A stretch of DNA of 64,000 nucleotides from Actinoplanes sp. M2I2 (GTDB lineage Bacteria; Actinomycetota; Actinomycetes; Mycobacteriales; Micromonosporaceae), in NCBI RefSeq assembly GCF_023544445.1, contig NZ_JALPVJ010000005.1, positions 248,001 to 312,000 of the forward strand, written 5' to 3'. Of the stretch, positions 23,233 through 34,492 are shown in pieces. A program made the translations under genes and the position numbers. How positions within the stretch are numbered: position 1 is the first letter of the stretch; every line of letters begins with the position of its first letter. The notes beneath the pieces are model-generated. The model was not told the origin of the DNA. It worked only from the letters and a program-made list of their open reading frames with translations, and did not search any database.

Positions 23233-23748
23233 TCAGGTCGTCGGAGCGACCTTGAGCCAGCTCAGGGCCGCCTTGTGATAGGCGACGGCGAACTCGAGGG
23301 CCGCGGCGCCGTACTGGTCGCCCGCCTTCTTCGCTTCCTTCGCCTGCTCCTTGGCCATGGCCATGGCCTCGGAGTGGTACTCGCTGGCGCCGGTGTAGAG
23401 GGTTTGCAGCTGATTGCCGCTGTGCTGATCGCCGAAAGCGACCCGCAGGGCGACCGGGTTGCGCAAGGCGTCCCGGCCGGCGGGCTCGGCCAGCCACCGG
23501 CTGAAGGCTCGTTTGCCGGCGGCGGTGATGGCGTAGGGCTGGCTGGATCTCGGGCCGGGCTTGCCGAGACGGACGTAGCCCATTTCGGCGAGAACCGGCA
23601 ATTCGCGGTAGACCTGGCTCCGCGTCATCGACCAGTATGGCCCGAGACGGCGTTCGGCAGCCGCCATGAGCTGTCCGCCGGTCATCGGCCCCTCGTGAAG
23701 CAGGCCGAGCAGCGCGGCAGCCGTGGGATTGATTTGAGAGTCGGGCAT
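23233..23748 (-). CDS. PadR-family transcriptional regulator
   Basis: The 171-residue protein has the PadR winged helix ([40 protein letters not shown], then the wing with [16 protein letters not shown]). A C-terminal coiled-coil dimer segment rich in Ala/Lys/Glu follows. PadR proteins are usually local repressors that respond to phenolics or drugs. No obvious target transporter is adjacent, so the regulon is unknown. ATG 23748 is the start that fits the family. Confidence 0.85.
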   Translation of the reverse strand: MPDSQINPTAAALLGLLHEGPMTGGQLMAAAERRLGPYWSMTRSQVYRELPVLAEMGYVRLGKPGPRSSQPYAITAAGKRAFSRWLAEPAGRDALRNPVALRVAFGDQHSGNQLQTLYTGASEYHSEAMAMAKEQAKEAKKAGDQYGAAALEFAVAYHKAALSWLKVAPTT

Positions 23749-24103
23749 GCCTTCTAAGCTGCCACTTTGTCGCGCCGACGTCCAGGATTTCGCCCGATCC
23801 GTCCAGTTTGCGTCTCCACAATGAACTGTCCCGCACAGACAGTCCGACCACGAGGGTCGAGACGGCGCGTTTTGCCGAAAAAACGCGCGCTGAGCAGCTA
23901 AAATGGCGCTAACCAAACGGTCAGACGGCGATGCCGGGCATCAAACCCCCGAAAGTCGGACAGACCGCCGCTCGGAAACGGCTCCGTTCCGCTTTATTGC
24001 GACAATGGACTCCGTTTCGCCGTCCGGAGGGCTTCCGGGGCCGCTGTCCGGGGCCGGCGGACGGCTTTCCGGCCGGGCGAATCCGCCGCGTACCCTGGCG
24101 TCC
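23749..24103. other. Divergent intergenic region between PadR and membrane-protein genes
   Basis: About 355 bp separate the two divergent starts. I see no gene, tRNA or strong hairpin. A comparatively AT-rich patch near 23870-23930 (around AAAACGCGCGCTGAGCAGC) could hold promoters for either side. The upstream open frame in line with the membrane gene lacks a ribosome-binding site. Confidence 0.4.
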
Positions 24104-25036
24104 ATGACAGAGCAGGAGGTCGCACCGGCCCCGCAACCGGCGGCTGCCACCTCGTCGAGCGGTCTGGTCCTGGCCGGCGTCACGGTCGTCTGGATGGGCG
24201 CGATGCTGTGGTCGGCGCGCGCCACCATCACCGGACGGGCCGACGTCGAGATGGAGGTCACCTCCACGGCGTACGCGTTGCCCGGCGCGATCTCGGCCGC
24301 CCTGGTCGCCGGGTCCACCGTGGCCCTTGCCGTGCTGGCCCTCCTCGGCCGGCGGCGCGACTTCGGGGTGAGCACCCGCTTCGCGATCGCCACCGGCAGC
24401 GGCCTGGTCATCGGCGTGCTGGGCGCCCTGGTCATCGTGACGATCAACACCGAAGGCTGGCTGTACGCGGTGATGGGCGGCACCGTGGCCGCGGCCGCGA
24501 CCATCGGCGGGGCACTGGCCGGCTTCCGCATCCCCCGCGTCGTGCACGCCATCGGCTGGGCCTCGGTGGCCGTCTTCCTGGTCGGCCTGGTGCTCAACCT
24601 CTTCCAGGGCCCGCTGCTCGACGCGATCAGCTCGGACGAGGCGCGCTCGCGGGCCGACGCGTCCCAGTGGCTCACCTACGGCCAGGGATTCCTCAGTGGT
24701 CTCGCGGCCGGGCTGGTGACCTACTTCGTCCTGCGCCGGGCCCGGCGCCGGACGGCCGGCCTGGACGTGCCGTGGCCGCTCTACAGCCTGGCCGGCGCCG
24801 GCGCGGGCCTGCTGCTGGTCATCGCCGAGATCCTGACCCGTACGGCCGGCAACCGGGTGCTCGACCTGGCCGGCAAGGTGAGCGAGCTGGAACTCGTGGT
24901 GCAGCAGATGCTCGGCGGCGCCCGCCTCAACAGCGCCCTGATCGTCCTCTTCGTCGGCGCGGTCTCCGCCACGATCGCCGTGGGCCGCACGATCGCCCCG
25001 GCCGAGGCTTCCGAAGAGGCGCCCGCAGCGACCTGA
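24104..25036 (+). CDS. Multi-pass membrane protein of unknown function
   Basis: The 310-residue protein starts at ATG 24104 and carries roughly eight hydrophobic spans, among them VLAGVTVVWMGAMLWSA, GAISAALVAGSTVALAVLAL, GLVIGVLGALVIVTI, LYAVMGGTVAAAATIGGALA, GWASVAVFLVGLVLNLF and FLSGLAAGLVTYFVL. No transport or catalytic motif is visible. It ends back-to-back with the DUF6912-like gene (stop codons adjacent). I do not recognise a function. Confidence 0.75.
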   Translation: MTEQEVAPAPQPAAATSSSGLVLAGVTVVWMGAMLWSARATITGRADVEMEVTSTAYALPGAISAALVAGSTVALAVLALLGRRRDFGVSTRFAIATGSGLVIGVLGALVIVTINTEGWLYAVMGGTVAAAATIGGALAGFRIPRVVHAIGWASVAVFLVGLVLNLFQGPLLDAISSDEARSRADASQWLTYGQGFLSGLAAGLVTYFVLRRARRRTAGLDVPWPLYSLAGAGAGLLLVIAEILTRTAGNRVLDLAGKVSELELVVQQMLGGARLNSALIVLFVGAVSATIAVGRTIAPAEASEEAPAAT

Positions 25037-25567
25037 CTAGAGCAGCTCGTCGAGCTCGGACACGGCGAACCACTCGAGCTCGTGATCCTCGGCGCTGTCG
25101 ACGGTGAACTGGGCGTCCGGGTCGCCCGCGGCGGCCTCGTCGACCACCTCGGCGGCCGCACCGACAGCCTCGGTCGCGTCCTCGCTGTCGACGTGGATCG
25201 CGGCCACCTCTTTGATCGACACCGGTTGCGGCAGCCGCACCGTGCTCGAGCCGAGCTCGATGTCCTCGCGCACCAGCGCCGTCGACGGCACGTCGGCCGA
25301 GATCACCACGCGGCGGCGGGGCGCCTCCGGGTCGAGGCGCAGCAGGTGCAGAGCGCCCTGGGCGGCCCGGGTGAAGGCGACGTATTCGAGCTCCTCCTCG
25401 TCGCCTTCGGCATACCACTCCCGGAGCGCGGGCGTCACGGCGTGCGCCTCCAGCGGCCCGGAGCCCAGCCGGCCCTCGGCGCGCAGGGCCGCGAGCATCG
25501 GCACGGTGGCCGGCACGTAGACCCGGACCAGCTCGGTGATCGGCACGTCTCCTCCAGCGGTAGACAT
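25037..25567 (-). CDS. Conserved hypothetical protein (DUF6912-like)
   Basis: The 176-residue acidic protein reads [70 protein letters not shown] and ends [20 protein letters not shown]. This matches a family confined to actinobacteria and labelled DUF6912 (from memory). No catalytic motif is apparent and no membrane span is present. The start at 25567 has GGAGG a few nt upstream (CGCTGGAGGAGAC region). A 26-bp tandem repeat array lies upstream. Confidence 0.75.
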   Translation of the reverse strand: MSTAGGDVPITELVRVYVPATVPMLAALRAEGRLGSGPLEAHAVTPALREWYAEGDEEELEYVAFTRAAQGALHLLRLDPEAPRRRVVISADVPSTALVREDIELGSSTVRLPQPVSIKEVAAIHVDSEDATEAVGAAAEVVDEAAAGDPDAQFTVDSAEDHELEWFAVSELDELL

Positions 25568-25684
25568 TCCCCGTAGTACACCGCCGCCGCGGCGGGGAAA
25601 AGGTCCATTCCACCAGTCGTGCCCGGATCGTGGCGTGCCGGGGCGCGCCCGGCCCGCGCAGCGCTCCGCCGAAGGGCACTGCGC

Positions 25685-25827
25685 GAGCCGGGCCGGGCCG
25701 TGTGCCGAGCCGGCCGGGCCGGGCCGTGTGCCGAGCCGGCCGGGCCGGGCCGTGTGCCGAGCCGGCCGGGCCGGGCCGTGTGGCGAGCCGGCCGGGCCGG
25801 GCCGTGTGGCGGGCCGGGCCGTGTGGG
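25685..25827. repeat. 26-bp GC-rich tandem repeat array
   Basis: Units of 26 bp (starting GAGCCGGCCGGGCCGGGCCG) begin at 25707, 25733, 25759 and 25785, with a shortened copy at 25685 and a partial copy at 25811. Copies differ only at one C/G near the end. The array fills the gap between the rhodanese stop and the DUF6912 promoter region and may make strong hairpins. Confidence 0.9.
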
Positions 25828-26295
25828 TCAGCAGCCGCAGGCTTCGGGGACCGGGGCGGTGCGGGGGTCGGCCGGCGCCGTGACGTCGCCGGCGGTGGCC
25901 CGCAGGGGGAAGCCCTCGCGGATCCAGTACTCGAGGCCGCCGATCATCTCCTTGACGGAGAAGCCGGCTTCGGCCAGCGCCAGAGCCGCCCGGGTGGCGC
26001 CGTTGCAGCCCGGGCCCCAGCAGTACGTCACCACGGGCACGCCGGGGACGAGCAGTTCGGCGGCGCGGGCCGGGATGTCGGCGGTGGGCAGGTGGATCGC
26101 GCCGGGGATGTGCCCCTGGTCCCAGGCCGCCGCGGAGCGGGAGTCGATCAGCACGAAGCCGGGCTGCCCGCCGGCCAGGGCCGCCCGGACGTCGGCGACG
26201 TCGGTCTGAAAGGCGAGCCGGGCCGCGAAGAAGGCGGCGGCCGCCCGGGCGTCGTTGCGGGTGGCCGGACCTGCGGAAGTCATCGTCATGGTCAT
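25828..26295 (-). CDS. Rhodanese-domain protein
   Basis: This 155-residue single-domain rhodanese has the substrate-entry segment [20 protein letters not shown] and the active-site loop [17 protein letters not shown], whose first Cys is the likely persulfide carrier. [20 protein letters not shown] follows. The protein may transfer sulfur or act as a sulfur-relay partner. Three in-frame ATG codons (26295, 26289, 26283) make the start uncertain; no ribosome-binding site is clear. It is divergent from the Lrp-type gene, its probable regulator. Confidence 0.85.
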   Translation of the reverse strand: MTMTMTSAGPATRNDARAAAAFFAARLAFQTDVADVRAALAGGQPGFVLIDSRSAAAWDQGHIPGAIHLPTADIPARAAELLVPGVPVVTYCWGPGCNGATRAALALAEAGFSVKEMIGGLEYWIREGFPLRATAGDVTAPADPRTAPVPEACGC

Positions 26296-26319
26296 CACGC
26301 TAGGTGCGGACACCTGGCC

Positions 26320-26377
26320 TTTACATGGTCGTTCCCCGGCACATCTGGCGCCCGACCGGGGAAACGCGTTTACTTGG
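26320..26377. promoter_or_regulatory. Candidate operator between rhodanese and Lrp genes
   Basis: Two direct repeats TTTACATGG (26320-26328) and TTTACTTGG (26369-26377) flank an inverted pair, CGTTCCCCGG (26330-26339) and CCGGGGAAACG (26356-26366). They fill the 87-bp divergent gap and are plausible binding sites for the Lrp-type regulator. Confidence 0.45.
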
Positions 26378-26382
26378 CCGCC

Positions 26383-26838
26383 ATGACCACGGATCTCGCG
26401 CTCGACCGTACGGACTGGCAGTTGCTGACCGAATTGCAGAAGGACGGCCGCTCCTCGTACGCCGAATTGGCCCGCGTCGTCGCCATGTCTCCCAGCGCGG
26501 TCGCGGAGCGCATCCGCCGGCTCGAAGAGGCGGGCGTGATCGCCGGCTATCGCGCCAGTCTCGATCCCGAGCGCCTCGGTCTGCACGTGATGGCGTTCGT
26601 GCGGCTGCGGTATCCGACGGGCAACTATCGTCCGTTCCACGCCCTGGTGGACAGCACGCCCGAGATCGTCGAGGCCCATCATGTGACGGGCGACGACTGC
26701 TTCGTGCTCAAGGTGCTGGCCCGGTCGATGCGGCACCTGGAGGAGATCACCGGTCGCATCGCCGGGCTGGGCGCGGTCACGACCAGCGTCGTCTATTCGA
26801 GCCCGCTGACCGGACGCGCCATTTCCGAGCCCGGGTGA
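26383..26838 (+). CDS. Lrp/AsnC family transcriptional regulator
   Basis: The 151 residues have an N-terminal AsnC-type helix-turn-helix (LDRTDWQLLTELQKDGRSSY, ELARVVAMSPSAVAERIRRL, EEAGVIAGYRASLDPERLGL). A C-terminal RAM/ligand domain follows (VMAFVRLRYP, VEAHHVTGDDCFVLKVLARS, LEEITGRIAGLG). Lrp-type proteins form octamers and bind amino acids or related metabolites. The divergent rhodanese gene is the likely local target. Confidence 0.9.
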   Translation: MTTDLALDRTDWQLLTELQKDGRSSYAELARVVAMSPSAVAERIRRLEEAGVIAGYRASLDPERLGLHVMAFVRLRYPTGNYRPFHALVDSTPEIVEAHHVTGDDCFVLKVLARSMRHLEEITGRIAGLGAVTTSVVYSSPLTGRAISEPG

Positions 26839-26917
26839 CCGCCGTTTCGGATCCCGGGGGACTCCGGCGCGCCTCATCGGTGGCAAACTGAAGCAAACCG
26901 AGGGACCGAGGGGTGAC

Positions 26918-27148
26918 ATGACGGAGACGCGCTTCCTCCTGCTCTCCGACGTGGCCATCGAGTTGAACGTCTCGGAGTCGCAGGTCTACCACATGGTCCG
27001 CAGCGGCGAGCTGCCCGCAATCAAGATCGGCGGCCGGGGTCAGTGGCGGGTCGAACGCGCTCGCCTCGAGCAGTACATCGAGCAGAAGTACGCCGAAACC
27101 GCAGCCTGGGTCACCCGGAATCCGCTGACCTCGCCCGAAGCGGACTGA
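26918..27148 (+). CDS. Small excisionase/BldC-type helix-turn-helix protein
   Basis: The 76-residue protein is almost entirely a MerR-like helix-turn-helix of the HTH_17 type (LLLSDVAIELNVSESQVYHM, VRSGELPAIKIGGRGQWRVE, RARLEQYIEQKYAET). Such proteins are either phage excisionases or chromosomal developmental regulators. No integrase is near, so a chromosomal regulator is more likely. It begins 79 bp after the Lrp gene. The start is supported by GAGGGGTG upstream. Confidence 0.8.
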   Translation: MTETRFLLLSDVAIELNVSESQVYHMVRSGELPAIKIGGRGQWRVERARLEQYIEQKYAETAAWVTRNPLTSPEAD

Positions 27149-27514
27149 TGGCCGGTGAGGCGATCCGGTCGGTGTGGATCCTGCGCCGGTCGCGACCGGA
27201 CGATGACCTAATCGCCCTGAACCCGCTCGCCTCGCCGGTGGACTGACCGCTACCCGGCGATGCCCTGCCCTGCGCCGGCGGCAAGCCTCATGGCGGTTCT
27301 TCAGATGGTGCGCCATCACCGCGCGTCTCGGCGCCGGCCACGCGTCTGACCTCTTCTTCTTGGGTCACGACAAGGATCGCCTGGTTTGTCGGTGTTCCCG
27401 TCTGATCCAGTTCGATCTCGCCTCTCGTTGACCGTCCGATTGCGGCGCCTTCAGACTCGCTATCACAGGCAAACGAAGGCAAACGCAAGATTACGAAGAA
27501 TAGGTGGTGTGGCG
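27149..27514. other. Intergenic region upstream of the Rv3235-like gene
   Basis: About 366 bp carry no convincing gene. Two 10-bp near-copies AGGCAAACGA/AGGCAAACGC occur in tandem around 27468-27487, and the last 80 bp are noticeably AT-richer, so a promoter for the Rv3235-like gene probably lies there. Confidence 0.4.
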
Positions 27515-28258
27515 ATGCCCAGGACGCTGGAGGCCATCCGACCCGGGCTTGAGGCCGCGATCAGCCTGCGTCCCGCCCCACGCTGCGAGCCGCCCTTCGA
27601 CGACGAGCTCGAGCCGTCGGCCTGGGCCACGGCCCATCAGTTGTCCCTCGACCTGCCCCGGCTCCCACCGCCGGATGCCGCGCCGCCGTCAGCAGGCGCT
27701 GCGACTCCACCACCAGACGGGACGCCTCGGCCGGCGGACGCTGCGTCGGGCGGAGGCGCCGGGCTTTCGTCGGCCGGAGGCCCCGGGTTTGTGTCGGCCG
27801 GCGGCGCTGGGTTTGTGCCGGCCGGAGGCGCCGGGCTTGTGTCGGCCCGGACGGGTTCCGGGCTGCCGCGGCACTCCCCCGCCGCCGGTGCCTCGGCCGA
27901 CGCGAGGCTCGCGGTGCGGCAGTTCGTCCGGACGTGCGTCGAGGTCCTCAACGGCCATCGGCCTCCGGCCCACCTGCGCCGCCTGGCCCGGCCCATGGAG
28001 GCTTCGGACGTGGTGGCCCAGGGCACGGCCGCGGCCCACCGGGTGTCCGATCTCCGGCGGGCCGCCGCCCGGCCGGGTCGCCGGCGGCCGAGCCGTCCGT
28101 CCCCGGTGGCCGTCCTCCACCTCCGCCTCTGCGAGCCCCGTCCCGGCGCTGTGGAGGCCGCGGTGGCCCTGATGACCGCCGACCGCACCTGGGCCCTGGC
28201 CCTGCGGCTGGAACTGCATCAGGAAGCCTGGCGAGCCACCGCGCTCCGGCTGATCTGA
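27515..28258 (+). CDS. Rv3235 family protein (DUF6459)
   Basis: The 247-residue protein has a short conserved N-terminal segment (EPPFDDELEP), a long Pro/Ala/Gly-rich linker, and a conserved C-terminal domain of ~110 residues. That domain reads ADARLAVRQFVRTCVEVLNG, HLRRLARPMEASDVV, VLHLRLCEPRPGAVEAAVAL and WALALRLELHQEAWRATALRL. This fits the Rv3235 family of unknown function, found near secA in actinobacteria. Residues 81-112 are four 8-residue repeats. GTG 27509 is an alternative start. Confidence 0.8.
   Translation: MPRTLEAIRPGLEAAISLRPAPRCEPPFDDELEPSAWATAHQLSLDLPRLPPPDAAPPSAGAATPPPDGTPRPADAASGGGAGLSSAGGPGFVSAGGAGFVPAGGAGLVSARTGSGLPRHSPAAGASADARLAVRQFVRTCVEVLNGHRPPAHLRRLARPMEASDVVAQGTAAAHRVSDLRRAAARPGRRRPSRPSPVAVLHLRLCEPRPGAVEAAVALMTADRTWALALRLELHQEAWRATALRLI
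27755..27850 (+). repeat. 24-bp coding tandem repeat within the Rv3235-like gene
   Basis: Four 24-bp units encode GAGLSSAG, GPGFVSAG, GAGFVPAG and GAGLVSAR in the linker of the Rv3235-like protein. The length is a multiple of three, so changes in copy number would alter linker length without a frameshift. Confidence 0.85.
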
Positions 28259-28348
28259 CCACCGACCCCCGGGGCGCCCACCGACCACGCCCGGCAGCGG
28301 GCGTCCCGGGCCGCACCACAGAGTGAACGGCAGCAAGCATGGGTTCAC

Positions 28349-28436
28349 ACCACAACCAGGCGCGGCAGCAGGCATCTCGGGCCGCACCACAACCAGGACG
28401 CGGCGGCAGGCATCTCGGGCCGCAGCACACCCCGGG
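28349..28436. repeat. 37-bp imperfect tandem repeats
   Basis: Units starting ACCACAACCAGG at 28349 and 28386, with a decayed third copy at 28424, share GGCATCTCGGGCCGC at their ends. They lie between the Rv3235-like stop and the terminator, with no coding frame in common. Confidence 0.75.
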
Positions 28437-28443
28437 AACGGCG

Positions 28444-28480
28444 ACGGCCCGCCGGCGGAGGTTCTCCGCGGGCGGGCCGT
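28444..28480. terminator. Strong bidirectional terminator between the Rv3235-like gene and secA
   Basis: A near-perfect 17-bp stem (28444-28460 with 28464-28480; ACGGCCCGCC pairs with GGCGGGCCGT, then GCGGAG with CTCCGC) closes on GTT. It serves two convergent genes. Confidence 0.8.
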
Positions 28481-28498
28481 CGTTCGGCCTTGCTTGCT

Positions 28499-28552
28499 CA
28501 GTGCCTCAGTGCCTCAGTGCCTCAGTGCCTCAGTGCCTCAGTGCCTCAGTGC
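28499..28552. repeat. 8-bp tandem repeat array at the secA 3' end
   Basis: Six perfect copies of CAGTGCCT run from 28499 to 28546, followed by a partial copy, and end at the secA stop codon (28553). The unit is not a multiple of three, so the array could change length by replication slippage. Confidence 0.92.
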
Positions 28553-31486
<2,934 letters not shown>

Positions 31487-31651
31487 GGGTCAGCGCTCCC
31501 CTAGACAGTCTGCCGAACCATCGTAGGCATCCTTCGGGCGGAGCAGTTACCCGAGCCTCCGGTTAACCGCACAAACAGTGTGAAACTTCGCAACAAGTTC
31601 GCTCACAGCGGAGCCGTTCCGGCAGGATAGGCGGGACCGAGGAGAGAGGGC

Positions 31652-32764
31652 GTGACCATCGCGAAGATCAACGGCACCGGGGTACGCCTCCGGGCGTTTC
31701 GCGCCGACGACGCCGAGGCTCTCGCGGCCGGGCTCGACGATCCGCTCTCGCAACGCTTCCTGCCTCCGCTGCCGTCGCCGTTCACCGTAAGGCACGCCGA
31801 GCGGTACATCGCCGAGCAGGTGGTGGCCACCTCGGCCGACGGGGGTGCGCTCTACGCGATCGCCGGTCCGGAGACCGACGAGCTGCTCGGCGGCATCGGC
31901 TTCGACAAGGTCGTCCCGGCCCGCCGGCAGGCCGAGATCGGCTACTGGGTCGGCCCGTGGGCCCGCCGGCGCGGGGTGGCGACCGCCGCGCTGCGAGCCC
32001 TGAGCGCTCATGCCCTCGACCACGGGCTGGAACGCCTCGAGCTGCTCACCCACCTGGACAACCCGGTCAGCCAGCGGGTCGCCATGGCCGCCGGCTTCCA
32101 GCGCGAGGGCCGGCGCCGTGGCGTCCAGCCCGGCCGGGACGGCGCCCGCGACGACATGGTGATCTTCACCCGTCTGGCCGGCGACCCGGACGAGCTCCCG
32201 CCGAGGTTGCTGCCCGACCTGCCCGGCGGCGAGCTCTCCGACGGGGTGGTGCGCCTGCGGCCGCTGGGCCCGGACGACGAAGCCTTCCTCACCGAGCTGC
32301 TCGGCCTGCCCGAGGTGGTGGCGACGAGCGTGCCGCCGGTCGCGCCGACGGCCGAGCGGATCCGCCAGCGGTGCGCCTGGGCCGATACCCAGTGGCTGGG
32401 CGGCACCCGGGCCGATCTGGTGATCGAGGACGCGGCCACGGGCCGGCCGGCCGGCGACATCGGCCTGTTCTACGACGAGCCGATGATGCAGCAGGCCATG
32501 ATCGGCTACAGCATGCTCCCGGCGTACCGCGGTCGGGGATTTCCCACGCGGGCCGCGCAGCTGCTGTCGTTGTGGGTGTTCGCCGAGACCGACGTGGTGC
32601 GGCTGATCGCCGGCGCCGCGCCGACCAACCTCGGCTCGCAGCGGGTGCTCGAGAAGGCCGGATTCCACCGGGAGGCGTACCTGCGCGCGCGGTTGCCCGG
32701 CCCGGACGGGGCCCGCACCGACGACGTGCAGTACGTCCTCCTGGCCGAGGACCTTCTGAACTGA
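31652..32764 (+). CDS. Tandem GNAT acetyltransferase (two RimJ/RimL-like domains)
   Basis: The 370-residue protein has two GNAT domains. The first (~8-170) has EIGYWVGPWARRRGVATAAL as acetyl-CoA loop and DNPVSQRVAMAAGFQREG. The second (~195-365) has MIGYSMLPAYRGRGFPTRAA and NLGSQRVLEKAGFHREAYLR. Both keep the acetyl-CoA pyrophosphate loop, so both could be active. Substrate is unknown; RimJ/RimL types modify protein N-termini, aminoglycosides or small amines. GTG 31652 follows GGAGAGAGGGC. Confidence 0.85.
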   Translation: MTIAKINGTGVRLRAFRADDAEALAAGLDDPLSQRFLPPLPSPFTVRHAERYIAEQVVATSADGGALYAIAGPETDELLGGIGFDKVVPARRQAEIGYWVGPWARRRGVATAALRALSAHALDHGLERLELLTHLDNPVSQRVAMAAGFQREGRRRGVQPGRDGARDDMVIFTRLAGDPDELPPRLLPDLPGGELSDGVVRLRPLGPDDEAFLTELLGLPEVVATSVPPVAPTAERIRQRCAWADTQWLGGTRADLVIEDAATGRPAGDIGLFYDEPMMQQAMIGYSMLPAYRGRGFPTRAAQLLSLWVFAETDVVRLIAGAAPTNLGSQRVLEKAGFHREAYLRARLPGPDGARTDDVQYVLLAEDLLN

Positions 32765-32785
32765 AGGCCCTCGGCGATGGGGTGA

Positions 32786-33406
32786 CTAGCCCGTGGTTCC
32801 GAGCGACAGGATGCCGTAGTCGTAGCCGCGCCGGCGGTACACGACGCTGGGACGCCCGCTGTCCTTGTCGAGGAACAGGTAGAAGTCGTGGCCGACGAGC
32901 TCCATCTGGAAGAGGGCGTCGTCGACGGTCATGGGGTCAGCGGGATGCTCTTTCTCCCGCACGATGCGCCACGGCAGGTCCTCGTCGTGTTCCGCGAGGG
33001 CGGTGGCGACCGATGAGCTCTCCTCGGCCGCCTGGGCCAGGCTGAGATCGGTCGGCAGACCGGCGGTGGCCGCTGCGACCGAGACGGGCGCGTGCCGCCC
33101 GCGGTGGACCCGGCGCCGGTCGGCGGATCGCCGCAGCCGGCCGTCGAGCTTGTTGATGGCGCAGTCCAGGGCTGCGTAGAAATCTTTGGCGCAAGCCTCG
33201 GCGCGGATGACCGGGCCTCTCGTCACGACCGTGATCTCGACTCGCTGACACGTGTCGGACTGGCGCGGATTGCGTTCGTGAAACAGCTCGACGTCGGCCC
33301 GGATCAGCTTCTGGTCGTAGCGTTCGACCTTGCTCAGCTTGTCGGCGACGTGTTCCCGATAGTGGTCGGGAACCTCTACGTTGCGGCCCTTGACGACAAT
33401 GTCCAC
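32786..33406 (-). CDS. hpf: Ribosome hibernation promoting factor, long form
   Basis: The 206-residue protein joins an N-terminal ribosome-binding domain (MDIVVKGRNVEVPDHYREHV, YDQKLIRADVELFHERN, AEACAKDFYAALDCAINKLD) to a C-terminal dimerisation domain (DPMTVDDALFQMELVGHDFY, LFLDKDSGRPSVVYRRRGYD, YGIL). Long HPF makes 100S ribosome dimers in stationary phase. GTG 33406 has GGGGGAGG about 7 nt upstream. It sits between secA and comF, as in other actinobacteria. Confidence 0.95.
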   Translation of the reverse strand: MDIVVKGRNVEVPDHYREHVADKLSKVERYDQKLIRADVELFHERNPRQSDTCQRVEITVVTRGPVIRAEACAKDFYAALDCAINKLDGRLRRSADRRRVHRGRHAPVSVAAATAGLPTDLSLAQAAEESSSVATALAEHDEDLPWRIVREKEHPADPMTVDDALFQMELVGHDFYLFLDKDSGRPSVVYRRRGYDYGILSLGTTG

Positions 33407-33650
33407 TCGTGACCTCCCCCAACGTTTCTGTCCTGCGGGCGCCCGAACGACGGGGTGCCGGGGGCGCCGAACTGCGACGCGGTTGGTTGCTCTCTGAAGC
33501 GGCGACGCCGTGGATGACGTGTCTGGTCAACTCACCGTGCGTAACCGGTAGCGAAGGAGACGACTCCTTTCCGGTGCGGCGGTTCGCGGACGCGCTGCGC
33601 CTGAACGTGGAGCGGGTTGAGGCAAAACTCATACCCTCGTCACAAAGACG

Positions 33651-34484
33651 CTAACGTGCGGATGCTTCCGCGTCACCCCTCGTTGGGGATACCGGATGCC
33701 CGAGGTTCACCTTTTGTGTGCCGTCAGGCGGGAAACCGGCGAAACCGGCCGCGGACGGTCTGCGCAATCGGGTGGCGGCCAGCACCGCAGCCCCATCGAC
33801 CTGCATCTTTGCCTCCTCGAGCCGGCGCGTCACCGCCGCCAGCGTGGCCCCGGTGGTGACGATGTCGTCGACCACCACCAGCGTGCCTTTCCGGGCCGCG
33901 ACGCGCCGCGGAATGCCGATTCGGGCACGCCGGATTCGCAGCGAATCCTCAGCTGCGGCCCGCCGATCGGCCACGCTCAGTGACGTAGAGTCGGGTCGAG
34001 GTAACGCTTCGAGCCGGCGGCTGATCCCCGCTTCCCAACCGGCCTCGCGCAGCCGCCGGGCGGCGTGCGTGGCCAGGCGCAGCATGTGATCACCGTGCCT
34101 CTCGCGGGCTGCCGCCGCTGTCGACGGCACCGGCACGAGGGTCACGGGCAGGCCGCGCGGGGCGAGGGCGGCCACCGCCGTGGCCAGCAGCCGGCCGAGC
34201 GGTTCGGCGAGCCGGTGCCGGCCCCTCTCCTTGTACGCCAGCAGGGCGCCGCGCAGAGCTCCCTCGTACGCTCCCACGGCCACACACGAGGGCAGGCCGG
34301 GCGGCATCGGGTCGGGCGCCGTACGGAAGCATCGCAAAGCTTCCAGCCGGGCCGCACAGAGCGCGCAGACGCCGTACCGCAGCGGCACCCGTTCGGCCTC
34401 GCAACCGGCGCACGGGGCCGGCAGCACGAGGTCGGCCAGATCACCCAGCAGACCGCCCCCGCGCGCCGGCCCCGGCATCGTCAT
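33651..34484 (-). CDS. ComF family phosphoribosyltransferase-fold protein
   Basis: The 277-residue protein has an N-terminal four-cysteine zinc knuckle (CAGC ... CALC near 25-44), a basic amphipathic region (YKERGRHRLAEPLGRLLATA), and a phosphoribosyltransferase domain with PRPP loop VVVDDIVTTGATL. ComF proteins support DNA uptake in competent bacteria, but the role in actinobacteria is unclear. The start follows the lpqB stop by 8 nt, so it is transcribed with mtrAB-lpqB. The final ~35 residues are a non-conserved tail. Confidence 0.88.
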   Translation of the reverse strand: MTMPGPARGGGLLGDLADLVLPAPCAGCEAERVPLRYGVCALCAARLEALRCFRTAPDPMPPGLPSCVAVGAYEGALRGALLAYKERGRHRLAEPLGRLLATAVAALAPRGLPVTLVPVPSTAAAARERHGDHMLRLATHAARRLREAGWEAGISRRLEALPRPDSTSLSVADRRAAAEDSLRIRRARIGIPRRVAARKGTLVVVDDIVTTGATLAAVTRRLEEAKMQVDGAAVLAATRLRRPSAAGFAGFPPDGTQKVNLGHPVSPTRGDAEASAR

Positions 34485-34492
34485 CGACGGGC

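Noticed and set aside
26918..27148. Excisionase of a mobile element
   Set aside because: The fold fits, but no integrase, attachment site or phage gene is nearby, so a chromosomal regulator is more likely.
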